Assembly: GCA_041906145.1 (NCBI GenBank)
Contig: JAYRJU010000002.1
Location: forward strand, 372,001-436,000
DNA: 64,000 nucleotides
Reading direction: 5' to 3'
From: SHVO01 sp041906145
GTDB taxonomy: Bacteria > Pseudomonadota > Alphaproteobacteria > Rhodospirillales > Rhodospirillaceae
Below are positions 42,885-51,017 of the stretch, piece by piece (positions within the stretch are counted from its first letter, which is position 1; each line of letters begins with the position of its first letter). A program made the translations under genes and the position numbers. The notes beneath the pieces are model-generated. The model had not been told where the DNA came from. It was given only the letters and a program-made list of their open reading frames with translations, and did no database searches.

Positions 42885-43806
42885 GCCAGCGGGTGGGGAC
42901 AGAGGCGCGCGCGACGAAGTACATATTGGCGAGGGGGCGATAGCCACGCACCACGGCGCGGGCAATCGTCTTCAGGCCGAACGTGAAATCTCCGCTGGCG
43001 TAGGCGACCTGGCCAAGCTTGCTGAAGCGCTCGCCAAGGATACGGCGGATTTCGTGCTGGCCCAGCCGGTCGCGATTACGCTCCAGATATGAAATAACCA
43101 TCGGAAGCACGTAATCAGCCTGCTCACGGATCTTGGCTTTGGACAGGCTATTCGGCGTGCTGTGGACGCGCACGAGCGTCTCCGGGATGTAGCCAACCTC
43201 ACCCATCAGAGAGAGGCGGATCCAAAGGTCCTGATCCTCGGCGACCGGAAGCCACTTGTTGAAGGCGCCCGCCGCCATGATGGCGCCACGGCGCGCGAGG
43301 ACGCTGGGTGTTGCCACACACGGATGGGCCAGTAGGGTGCGCCAGCCCTCAATGCCGCTCGCCGGCGCCGCGCCGCGATAGATGTCGCCCGTGTCCATGC
43401 CGTTTTCATCGATCAAAGTCGCGCGGCAGCTCACGAACGTCATCTGTGGATGAGCATTGAGGATCGCGAGCTGACGATTGAGTTTCCCCGGGAGCCATTC
43501 GTCGTCGGCGTCGAGGAACGCGATGTATTCACCGGTTGCGGCTTGCAGGCCGGTGTTCCGGGCTGCCGCCGCGCCGCCGCGCTCTTCACGGCAGATAAGG
43601 CGAACGCCGCGCGGCTCATAGGTTTTCACTATTTCTCGGGTGCCGTCCGTGCTGCCGTCGTCGATCACGAGGACCTCCGCGCGCGGCACGTTTTGAGAAA
43701 GCGCAGACGACAGCGCGCGTTCGATGAAGCGCCGTGCGTTGTAGGCGGGAATGATGGTGCTCACCAGGGCTGGTGAGCTCTGCGGGAAAGAAACGACGCT
43801 CATCAT
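42850..43806 (-). CDS. GT2-family glycosyltransferase
   Basis: 318 aa, GT-A fold. VSTIIPAYNARRFIERAL opens the domain; VLVIDDGSTDGTREIV and the metal-binding AFLDADDEWLPGKL (D-x-D) follow. An acceptor-side motif WLPVAEDQDLWIRLSLMGEV is present. It adds a sugar to the lipid-linked intermediate. It is 12 bp downstream of the XrtA-associated glycosyltransferase gene on the same strand and likely co-transcribed with it. Confidence 0.93.
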   Translation of the reverse strand: MMSVVSFPQSSPALVSTIIPAYNARRFIERALSSALSQNVPRAEVLVIDDGSTDGTREIVKTYEPRGVRLICREERGGAAAARNTGLQAATGEYIAFLDADDEWLPGKLNRQLAILNAHPQMTFVSCRATLIDENGMDTGDIYRGAAPASGIEGWRTLLAHPCVATPSVLARRGAIMAAGAFNKWLPVAEDQDLWIRLSLMGEVGYIPETLVRVHSTPNSLSKAKIREQADYVLPMVISYLERNRDRLGQHEIRRILGERFSKLGQVAYASGDFTFGLKTIARAVVRGYRPLANMYFVARASVPTRWLKHRLRPARAA

Positions 43807-43818
43807 GGTCCGGTGCTT

Positions 43819-45117
43819 CTAAAGGCTTTCACGCGCATAGCTCGCGGCCGGAGCGGGGCGAACCGCCCGTGGTTCTTCATAGGCGAGAATACGCGCGGGC
43901 TCGGCTCTTGGAGTATCTGCGAGCAGAAGATCCAGGCCGTGCAGGCGCCCCTCCCACGTATATGCGTCTTCCATGAGGCGACGGGCTGAGAGTCCTAAAG
44001 CGGCAGCGTCAGGTTCGGCGGCGCGAAGGCATGCGTGGAAGAAGTCATGCTCCGTGTTCGCCAGCAGCAGGTGCCGCTCGGGTACGGCGTCGATCCCTTC
44101 GAGGCCTTGGTCGGTGGTGACCACGGCTTTGGCCATTGCCATCGCTTCCAGCACTTTGTTCTGGATGCCACGGGCGATGCGCATCGGCGCCACCGCGACA
44201 TGGGCGTGCGCGAGGTACGGGCGCACGTCCGCAACGCGTCCGGTCACCCGCACGCCCTCCTGCGATTGGAGCGCCAATACTTCTGCGGTGGGCTTGGAGC
44301 CGACAATAGTGAAGGTCGCGCCGGTGCGGGCGGCGCGAATCTTGGGGAATACGCTCGCGGCAAACCACTTCACTGCGTCGACATTGGGCCAGTAGTCCAT
44401 CGTGCCGGTAAACACAAAGTGGGGTCCTGCGCCGGAGTGCGGGGTCGGCCACACGTGCCGGGGCGAGAAATAGCGGCAATCGATGCCGTTCGCGATGCCG
44501 TGCGTGTTCGCGGCCGCTTCGGGGGCGAGCTTCCGCCACAGAGCGGCTTCAGCTTCGGAGACGAAAATGCCGGCATCGGCCTGCGCCGCGACATGGCGGT
44601 CGAAGGCGAGGAGCTTATGCGCTTCGCGGCGGTAAACCCAACGCATGGGGCCTTTCGTCTCGCTGGCGTACTGGCGCCATTTGTCGGAATCCACGTCGAC
44701 GAAGTCCATGACCAGGCGGGCGCCGCCGAGATCGCGGTCGGTGACATACTGCGCCATCGCTGACGAGTACACGAAAACGATATCGTGCCTTTCGCGCGAA
44801 AGGATCTCCGAAACCCAACGCCCCATAGCGGCGTTAGCAAAGGACGCTACCGTCAGTGGTGACCCCGTCAACAACCCTTTCAAGGCCCGGAGTTTCGCGG
44901 TTTCGCGCGGAAGATCGAAACAGCGCAACTCCGCGCAATACGGCTGAAGAGCAGAGATATGCGCCTTGTCCTCAACATCATCGATGAAACAGCCGAGGTT
45001 TACCCGGTAGCTGCGGGACAGGTGTTCAAGGATGCGGAAAGCCCGAATCTTCTCTCCCTTGTCGGGCGGAAACGGAATGCGGTGACACAGGAAAAGGAGC
45101 GAGCGCGATTGGGTCAA
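43819..45117 (-). CDS. XrtA/PEP-CTERM-associated glycosyltransferase (Stp1 type)
   Basis: 432 aa. The opening LLFLCHRIPFPPDKGEKIRA and FRILEHLSRSYRVNLGCFID is characteristic of the PEP-CTERM-associated sugar transferase Stp1. Later motifs are VFTGTMDYWPNVDAVKWFA and the donor-site MRIARGIQNKVLEAMAMAKA. It is a cytoplasmic GT4-type enzyme for the repeat unit. It is divergent from xrtA with 35 bp between start codons, so both promoters must overlap coding sequence. Confidence 0.92.
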   Translation of the reverse strand: MTQSRSLLFLCHRIPFPPDKGEKIRAFRILEHLSRSYRVNLGCFIDDVEDKAHISALQPYCAELRCFDLPRETAKLRALKGLLTGSPLTVASFANAAMGRWVSEILSRERHDIVFVYSSAMAQYVTDRDLGGARLVMDFVDVDSDKWRQYASETKGPMRWVYRREAHKLLAFDRHVAAQADAGIFVSEAEAALWRKLAPEAAANTHGIANGIDCRYFSPRHVWPTPHSGAGPHFVFTGTMDYWPNVDAVKWFAASVFPKIRAARTGATFTIVGSKPTAEVLALQSQEGVRVTGRVADVRPYLAHAHVAVAPMRIARGIQNKVLEAMAMAKAVVTTDQGLEGIDAVPERHLLLANTEHDFFHACLRAAEPDAAALGLSARRLMEDAYTWEGRLHGLDLLLADTPRAEPARILAYEEPRAVRPAPAASYARESL

Positions 45118-45152
45118 TGGAGCACCAACGTGAATAAGGACAAGGCGTGAAA

Positions 45153-46262
45153 ATGTCGGTTATGGAACGAGCGGATCGTCCGATGAGCGAACGCGGGAGT
45201 GATGCAAATGTTCTCGCTCTCGTCCCGCTTGCAGCGGTGTGGCCCGTCACGCTCCTCGGTGTGCTTGCGGGGATGATTGCGCTTGTCGCGCTCTACTTCT
45301 CTACCGTTGCGAGCGCCATTCACCTCTGGAATACGTCCTCGGCCTATAATTACGCGTATCTGATCGCGCCGATCTCCCTCGCGCTGATATGGGCGGACCG
45401 CGAGCAGCTTTCCCGCGCGGTTCCAGCTCCCAATTTCTGGGGCGTTGCCGCTGCCGGCGTGTTCTCGGTGGTATGGCTGGCGGGTGAACTGATGGGCATC
45501 GACGAAGGGCGCCATATCGCCTTCGTTGGCATGATGCAGGGCTTGGCGTTCGGGTTCCTCGGCTGGCGGCTTTATCGCTTTCTCGCCTTTCCGCTGCTCT
45601 ATCTGTTTTTTCTCGTTCCGACGGGAACCTTTCTTCTTACGCCCCTTCAAACCCTCGCCCATCACGCTAACGTCGCGCTGCTGAAGGCCAGCGGCGTTCC
45701 GGTTTACGCGGAAGGGTTCCTGATCCAGGTGCCGACCGGCAGCTTCCTCGTGGAACCGGGCTGCGCCGGACTAAATTTCTTCCTCGTCGCGCTGGCCCTG
45801 TCGCTTTTGTACGGCCGGCTGACTTACGCCACCATCACTGCGCGGATGGTGTGCGTCGGCGCGGCGCTCCTCACCTCCATTGTCGCCAATATCGTGCGCA
45901 TCTACCTGATCATCGGGCTCGCGCAGGCGACGAACAGGCGTATCGATATTACAGCCGACCATCTTCTGTACGGCTGGGGCTTCTTCGGCGTGGTGATGCT
46001 TTGCGCGATGTGGCTGGGGACTAAAGTAAAGGCCAAACCGGCCGAACCACGGGTCCTGCCGCCGGTTGCCGGCGACGAGCCGCCGGCCTCCGTACGGCAA
46101 GTCGCTCTCGTCGGACTGGCTTTCATCCTGACGGTTTGCCTTTCTCCAACCTGGGCCGCGACATCCTCCGGTCGTACAGCGTTAGAGACACACTTGCAGT
46201 CAGTCATTGGGCATTTCGGCGTTCTCGCGCCGAGCGCGTCCGAGCGGTCAAACGGAGAGTAG
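45153..46262 (+). CDS. xrtA: Exosortase A
   Basis: 369 aa from the ATG at 45153 (AAGG 7 nt upstream); a GTG at 45147 adds two codons. Eight or so membrane helices. The catalytic set is visible: C204 in VEPGCAGLNFF, R249 in IVANIVRIYLI and H270 in ITADHLLYGWGFF. It cleaves PEP-CTERM signals and transfers the protein. Many XrtA proteins carry a C-terminal EpsI domain; here only one extra helix (VALVGLAFILTVCL) and 40 residues follow. The end of the gene contains the ribosome site of the amidotransferase. Confidence 0.95.
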   Translation: MSVMERADRPMSERGSDANVLALVPLAAVWPVTLLGVLAGMIALVALYFSTVASAIHLWNTSSAYNYAYLIAPISLALIWADREQLSRAVPAPNFWGVAAAGVFSVVWLAGELMGIDEGRHIAFVGMMQGLAFGFLGWRLYRFLAFPLLYLFFLVPTGTFLLTPLQTLAHHANVALLKASGVPVYAEGFLIQVPTGSFLVEPGCAGLNFFLVALALSLLYGRLTYATITARMVCVGAALLTSIVANIVRIYLIIGLAQATNRRIDITADHLLYGWGFFGVVMLCAMWLGTKVKAKPAEPRVLPPVAGDEPPASVRQVALVGLAFILTVCLSPTWAATSSGRTALETHLQSVIGHFGVLAPSASERSNGE

Positions 46263-46264
46263 TT

Positions 46265-48235
46265 ATGTGTGGGATTGCTGGACTTTTCGACGGCCGAGGC
46301 CGCGATCCGTTTGCGCCGAATCTTATCAAGAACATGGCCGACGCCATCGCGCACAGGGGACCGGACGGGGAAGGCTTCCATACCGCGCCCGGCCTCGCGC
46401 TCGCCCATCGCCGCCTTGCGATCATCGACCTCAACGGCGGTCATCAGCCGATGTTCACGCCGGACGGCAACCTCGCCGTCATCTTCAATGGCGAAATCTA
46501 TAACTTCATGGAGCTGCGCCGGGAGCTGGAAAGCCTCGGCTATCATTTCCGCAGCCGCAGCGATACCGAAGTCATCTTGCATGCCTGGCAGGCGTGGGGC
46601 GTCCAGTGTGTGCGCCGCTTCAGCGGGATGTTCGCTTTCGCGCTCTGGGACAGCCGGGCCGAAACCCTTTTGATCGCGCGCGATCGCATCGGCAAGAAGC
46701 CGCTCTATTACACAGTCCGCGAGGGGCGCTGGCTTGCCTTCGGCTCCGAACTCAAGGCGCTGCATGCCTCCGGATGGTCTTCGCGCAAAATCTCGGCGCA
46801 GGCGATCGAAGATTATCTGAGCTACGGGTATGTGCCAGATCCCAAGACGATCTACACCGACGTCCACAAGCTGCCGCCGGGCCACATGATGTGCTGGCGG
46901 CGCGGCGCTAGCCCCATCATCACGGGCTATTGGGACCTCGATCTCGATTCCGTGCATCGCATCTCGCAGGGCGATGCCAAGGCGGAACTCCATCAGCGTC
47001 TGCACAAAGCCGTCAGCGACCGCCTGATTTCCGATGTTCCGCTCGGCGCGTTCCTGTCCGGCGGCGTGGATTCCAGCGCCGTCGTGGCGCATATGGCAGG
47101 CCTGTCGTCGTCTCCCGTAAAGACGTGTACGATCGGCTTTGGGGAATCGAGCCACGATGAGCGCGATTACGCGCGCAAACTCGCTGAACGCTACCACACC
47201 GATCACCGCGAGCGCGTCCTGCCCCCAGATTCCTTGTCTCCGGGATCGGGGCTTCTGGACCGGATTTCCCATGTCTATGACGAGCCTTTCGCGGATATGT
47301 CCGCACTGCCGACCTATAGGGTCTGCGCTGTCGCCCGTGAGCAAGTGACGGTCGCATTGTCGGGTGACGGCGGCGACGAAGGGTTCGGCGGCTATCGGCG
47401 CTATCGTTTCCACATGCGCGAGCACCTTGCGCGCAACCTTCTGCCGCAAGGCATTCGCGGGCCGCTGTTTGGTACCCTCGCGCGCCTCTATCCGCAGCTC
47501 GACCGTGCGCCGCGCTTCCTGCGTGCGAAAAACACGTTCGCCGAATTGGCGCAGGACGCCGTGGGCGCGTATTTCACGAATGTCGCCATCGCCGCCGATC
47601 AGATCCGGCAGGGTATCTATTCGCCGCGCCTTACCGGTGAGCTTGCCGGCTATCACGCGCAATCCGTCATCGCACCGTTGATCGAGGCGACCGAAGGATG
47701 CGATCCGTTGCTGCAAGCCCAATATGTCGACCTCAAGACGTGGTTGGCCGGGCGCATGCTTGTCAAAGTCGACCGCGCCAGCATGGCCAACGGTCTGGAA
47801 GTGCGCAGTCCGTTTTTGGACCATGATCTGTATCAATGGGCGGCGTCTCTGCCGGCCGCGCTCAAGATCAATGGCGGCGAGCAGAAGTACATCCTTAAGA
47901 AGTCGCTCGAGCCGCTCGTGCCCAACGAACTTCTTTACCGCCCCAAGCAGGGCTTTGGCGTTCCGCTGTCGGCGTGGCTGCGTGGCCCGCTGTTGCCGAC
48001 CATTCAGCGCGCTATGGCCTCGCCGGTGCTGCTCGATACGGGCTACTTCGATGCGCCCGCGCTCAACACACTTGTGGTCGACCACGCCAGCGGCCGCAGG
48101 GATCACACGGCGTCGCTGTGGGCGCTCCTGATGCTGGAGCGGTTTATGGCGCGTGAAGCGGGTCTGACGAAACCCGAGCGGCTGTTATCCGATGTTGCGG
48201 ACGACCAGTGGCCCCAGGCGGTTGGCCACGAATAG
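46265..48235 (+). CDS. XrtA-associated asparagine-synthase-like amidotransferase
   Basis: 656 aa. The ATG at 46265 exposes Cys2 (MCGIAGLFDG), the glutaminase nucleophile, with GGAGA 7 nt upstream; a longer in-frame ORF to 46136 is rejected. The synthetase domain has DVPLGAFLSGGVDSSAVVAH for ATP pyrophosphate binding and ALSGDGGDEGFGGYRRYRF. It belongs to the exosortase A amidotransferase type and probably amidates a carboxylated sugar or acceptor of the EPS. It starts 2 bp after the xrtA stop, and its 3' end overlaps the convergent FemAB gene by 51 bp. Confidence 0.93.
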   Translation: MCGIAGLFDGRGRDPFAPNLIKNMADAIAHRGPDGEGFHTAPGLALAHRRLAIIDLNGGHQPMFTPDGNLAVIFNGEIYNFMELRRELESLGYHFRSRSDTEVILHAWQAWGVQCVRRFSGMFAFALWDSRAETLLIARDRIGKKPLYYTVREGRWLAFGSELKALHASGWSSRKISAQAIEDYLSYGYVPDPKTIYTDVHKLPPGHMMCWRRGASPIITGYWDLDLDSVHRISQGDAKAELHQRLHKAVSDRLISDVPLGAFLSGGVDSSAVVAHMAGLSSSPVKTCTIGFGESSHDERDYARKLAERYHTDHRERVLPPDSLSPGSGLLDRISHVYDEPFADMSALPTYRVCAVAREQVTVALSGDGGDEGFGGYRRYRFHMREHLARNLLPQGIRGPLFGTLARLYPQLDRAPRFLRAKNTFAELAQDAVGAYFTNVAIAADQIRQGIYSPRLTGELAGYHAQSVIAPLIEATEGCDPLLQAQYVDLKTWLAGRMLVKVDRASMANGLEVRSPFLDHDLYQWAASLPAALKINGGEQKYILKKSLEPLVPNELLYRPKQGFGVPLSAWLRGPLLPTIQRAMASPVLLDTGYFDAPALNTLVVDHASGRRDHTASLWALLMLERFMAREAGLTKPERLLSDVADDQWPQAVGHE

Positions 48236-49243
48236 CGGCAACCGCTTCCAAGCGGCGATCATCATCCGGTACTTCGGATTAAGCGGATTGTTTTCCGGCA
48301 TTGCGCCGCCGTTCGGCAGCAGAAACTGATGCACGATGGGCTGCGGTACGAAGCCCCAGTTCTTCTTGAAGTCGTAGGGTCCTGTGCCGACCTTGCTGCG
48401 GCCGAAATCGAACACCGTGCATCCACGCGCCGAGGCATGGCGCATCAAACGCCAATACATCAGGTCGTTCGCGCCGAGGCGGCGGGCGCCGGGGACCGAG
48501 CCCGTATAGAAGGGCATCACACGGTCCTTGAAGTAGAAGTTGAGGACGCTTGCGACCGGTTGACCTTCGGATGAAACGGTAAGGACATCGCAGTCGTTGC
48601 CGAAGACATTTACCAAGTTCGCGAAGTAGGCCTTCCCAAAAACCGGTGTGCCGAGGTTCCGCACGCTGACGGCGTAGAGATCCCACAGGCGGTCGACAGA
48701 CCGTTCGATCTCCCACGTGAGGTTGGAATCGATAGCCTTGCGCACAACGGCGCGCTGCTTACGCGGAATTTGCTTGAGGTTGATGTCCTCTGCGGGCGGA
48801 AGCGGGCCCGAGAAACCGGCATAAAGGCCGACCCTGGTGGACCAATTCTCCTTCGGCTTTACTGGGTTGCGGTACTCAAGGTATCTGGCGCCGGTTTCGC
48901 GCAGGAGTTCTTCGGCGCGCGCGTCCAGCGCGGCTCGGGCGCCGTCTTCGAACGCGATGGGGCCGCCGGTCACGCAAAAGCCGTTCGAGATCAGCGAATG
49001 GCCGAAAACCGCGCTCTTGATTTCGACGAGGGGCAAGACACCTTTGATGACTCCTTCGCGTTCGGCGAAGACGTAGTGCGTACGATGGCCAAAGCTGCGC
49101 TCGACGACCGTGCGCCAACCGGCGCGATGGAAAAAGCTGGCTTCCGGGCACTCCTGCACGAAGTCGTCCCAGCGCCCATGATCATGGTTGGTCAGCGTGC
49201 GAACGGTGTAGCTGCTGATCGTCTCATTTGGCCGCAAAAACAT
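48185..49243 (-). CDS. FemAB-family XrtA/PEP-CTERM-associated protein
   Basis: 352 aa with a double GNAT fold. The opening block WDDFVQECPEASFFHRAGWR and core QIPRKQRAVVRKAIDSNLTW, FYTGSVPGARRLGANDLMYW and FDFGRSKVGTGPYDFKKNWG match the FemAB-related proteins of exosortase A loci. FemAB enzymes add amino acids using aminoacyl-tRNA; here transfer onto glycan or PEP-CTERM protein is inferred. It is last in the leftward operon. Its start overlaps the deacetylase gene by 20 bp. Confidence 0.93.
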   Translation of the reverse strand: MFLRPNETISSYTVRTLTNHDHGRWDDFVQECPEASFFHRAGWRTVVERSFGHRTHYVFAEREGVIKGVLPLVEIKSAVFGHSLISNGFCVTGGPIAFEDGARAALDARAEELLRETGARYLEYRNPVKPKENWSTRVGLYAGFSGPLPPAEDINLKQIPRKQRAVVRKAIDSNLTWEIERSVDRLWDLYAVSVRNLGTPVFGKAYFANLVNVFGNDCDVLTVSSEGQPVASVLNFYFKDRVMPFYTGSVPGARRLGANDLMYWRLMRHASARGCTVFDFGRSKVGTGPYDFKKNWGFVPQPIVHQFLLPNGGAMPENNPLNPKYRMMIAAWKRLPLFVANRLGPLVVRNIG

Positions 49244-50129
49244 TGTCCATCCGATCCCAGGCGAAATCCTGCACGAGCCGCGTCAGGCGCTGCTCCATGC
49301 GGCTTAGGTTCAGGTAATGACGGAAACGGGACTTGAGGGGCAGGCCGGGTTCACGCGGCTGCTCCGGATCGACCTCCCAGGGATGAAAATAGAAGATCGT
49401 CGGCATCGCATCCTTCGTGTTGACCCGCGAGATCGCCCACTTCGAAACAAAATAGGGCACAAGCCTGAAGAAGCCGCCGCCGCCGCACGGAAGGTTGCGT
49501 TCACCCAGGCGAAGGGTTGTGATTGGCAGTTCGGTCACGCCGCCGACGCCGGCCGGCAGGAAAGGCCCGCGCGGCGCTTCGTCCATGCCGTAGTTGTCAT
49601 GGCGGATCGGATTTATGCTGGAGGAGTAAGTGTAGCCCGCGTCTTCAAGCACATCGAAGGCCCACATATTTTTGCGGCCGATGGAGAAAGTCGCGGCGCG
49701 GTACCCGCGCACCCGTACGCCGCCGATATCCTCGAGGATCGCCTTCGTGCGCGTGATGTCGGCGTGAAACTCGGCCGGGGTCTGGGCGTCCACGCGGATA
49801 TGTTCATACCCGTGGCTCGCAAGCTCATGCCCTTCAGCGACAATGCGCCGGATCAAGGCGGGATGCCGCTCGGCGACCCAGCCCAAAGTGAAAAAGGTCG
49901 CTTTCGCGTTGTGGCGCGCGAAGAGATCGAGAATGCGGTTCGTCGACATTTCGACGCGCGAGGTGCGCCGATCCCAGTCCGGTCGCCTGACTTGCCGGGC
50001 CATCACTTGCACTTGGAAGTGTTCTTCCACGTCGACGGACATGGCGTTCACGGCACGGCCATCCCTGCGCGTGAGCGGCACAGGCTTCAAGGGGAATGGC
50101 CCGGTCTCGTTTTGTGTTGCGTCGAGCAT
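49224..50129 (-). CDS. XrtA-associated polysaccharide deacetylase (DUF3473 type)
   Basis: 301 aa. NodB domain: MSVDVEEHFQVQ (catalytic Asp), ATFFTLGWVAERHPALIRR, and EGHELASHGYEH (metal His). The C-terminal FYFHPWEVDPEQPR with LNLSRMEQRLTRLVQDF is the DUF3473 signature of exosortase A loci. No signal peptide is seen. It should remove acetyl groups from amino sugars in the polysaccharide. The start overlaps the ATPase stop by one base (TGATG), so translation is coupled. Confidence 0.94.
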   Translation of the reverse strand: MLDATQNETGPFPLKPVPLTRRDGRAVNAMSVDVEEHFQVQVMARQVRRPDWDRRTSRVEMSTNRILDLFARHNAKATFFTLGWVAERHPALIRRIVAEGHELASHGYEHIRVDAQTPAEFHADITRTKAILEDIGGVRVRGYRAATFSIGRKNMWAFDVLEDAGYTYSSSINPIRHDNYGMDEAPRGPFLPAGVGGVTELPITTLRLGERNLPCGGGGFFRLVPYFVSKWAISRVNTKDAMPTIFYFHPWEVDPEQPREPGLPLKSRFRHYLNLSRMEQRLTRLVQDFAWDRMDNVFAAK

Positions 50130-51001
50130 CAGTGTTGGATCTCCGCCATTGCCGGCTCCTCCGCGCGCGCCGGGCGCGGGCGCCAGCCATCAAACTCCAT
50201 GCGCATATCATCGGCGACCTGCTGGACAACTTTGGCGTCGATGGTATGGATCTGTTCAAGGAAGGCGTAGAGCAGGATCCGGCTGAAGAGCACATTGATA
50301 AGGCGCGGAACGCCATTAGTGGCGTGATAGACCGCTATATACCCATCGTTGGTGATCGCGGGGTCATTCTTCCAGCCCGCTTGCGTCAGGCGATGGCGCA
50401 CGTATTCGCGCGTTTCCTCCGGCGTGATGGGGCCGAGGTGATATGTCGCGATGATACGCTGGCGAAGTTGTGCGAGATCAGGGCTGGCTATTTTTTTGCG
50501 GAATTGAGGCTGGCCAAGCAAAAGGACCTGCAGCGAGGGGGGGCGTCCGACTTGCAAGTTCGACAGCATGCGCAGCTCCTCGATCGCCTGCATGCTCAGA
50601 TTTTGCGCTTCGTCGACGATAACGATGGCGCGCCGGCCCCGGGCCGAGACGTCGCGCAGGAAGCTGTGAAGCCGGCCGAGTACGGACGCCTTATCTAGCC
50701 CCTCCTGCGGGATGTCGAAGTCGGCCGCGACCATGCGCAACATGTCATCGCCGCCGAGCTGCGTCGTGACAACCGTCGAGGTCACAAATTTGTACGGATC
50801 GAGTGTCGCCATCAAATGAGAAACAAGCGTGGTTTTCCCGGCGCCGACGTCGCCGGTGACAACGACAAAGCCTTCGCCCTGGCTGAGGCCATATGTCAGG
50901 TAGCCCATGGCGCGCTTATGGACGCTGCTCGGGAAGAAGTACCTTGCGTCCGGCGTGAGCTGGAACGGCGCTTCGTTCAGGCGGAAAAACTTCTCATACA
51001 T
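50129..51001 (-). CDS. XrtA-associated AAA ATPase (ExeA-like)
   Basis: 290 aa. Opening MYEKFFRLNEAPFQLTPDAR is the ExeA/GspA-type signature. Walker A is GDVGAGKT (50-57) and Walker B is AIVIVDEAQNLS. A sensor-type region APITPEETREYVRHRL-like stretch follows. The C-terminus lacks a peptidoglycan-binding domain. In exosortase A loci this ATPase is constant and may power assembly of the export complex; the mechanism is unproven. It is 16 bp downstream of the barrel gene in the leftward operon. Confidence 0.93.
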   Translation of the reverse strand: MYEKFFRLNEAPFQLTPDARYFFPSSVHKRAMGYLTYGLSQGEGFVVVTGDVGAGKTTLVSHLMATLDPYKFVTSTVVTTQLGGDDMLRMVAADFDIPQEGLDKASVLGRLHSFLRDVSARGRRAIVIVDEAQNLSMQAIEELRMLSNLQVGRPPSLQVLLLGQPQFRKKIASPDLAQLRQRIIATYHLGPITPEETREYVRHRLTQAGWKNDPAITNDGYIAVYHATNGVPRLINVLFSRILLYAFLEQIHTIDAKVVQQVADDMRMEFDGWRPRPARAEEPAMAEIQH

Positions 51002-51017
51002 AGCGGGCGGCTTTCAC

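Noticed and set aside
46136..46264. N-terminal extension of the amidotransferase
   Set aside because: It would bury Cys2, the glutaminase nucleophile, and overlaps xrtA. ATG 46265 has GGAGA upstream.
45902..48106. Leftward 734-aa ORF
   Set aside because: Antisense to the xrtA end and the amidotransferase gene, both with clear catalytic motifs.
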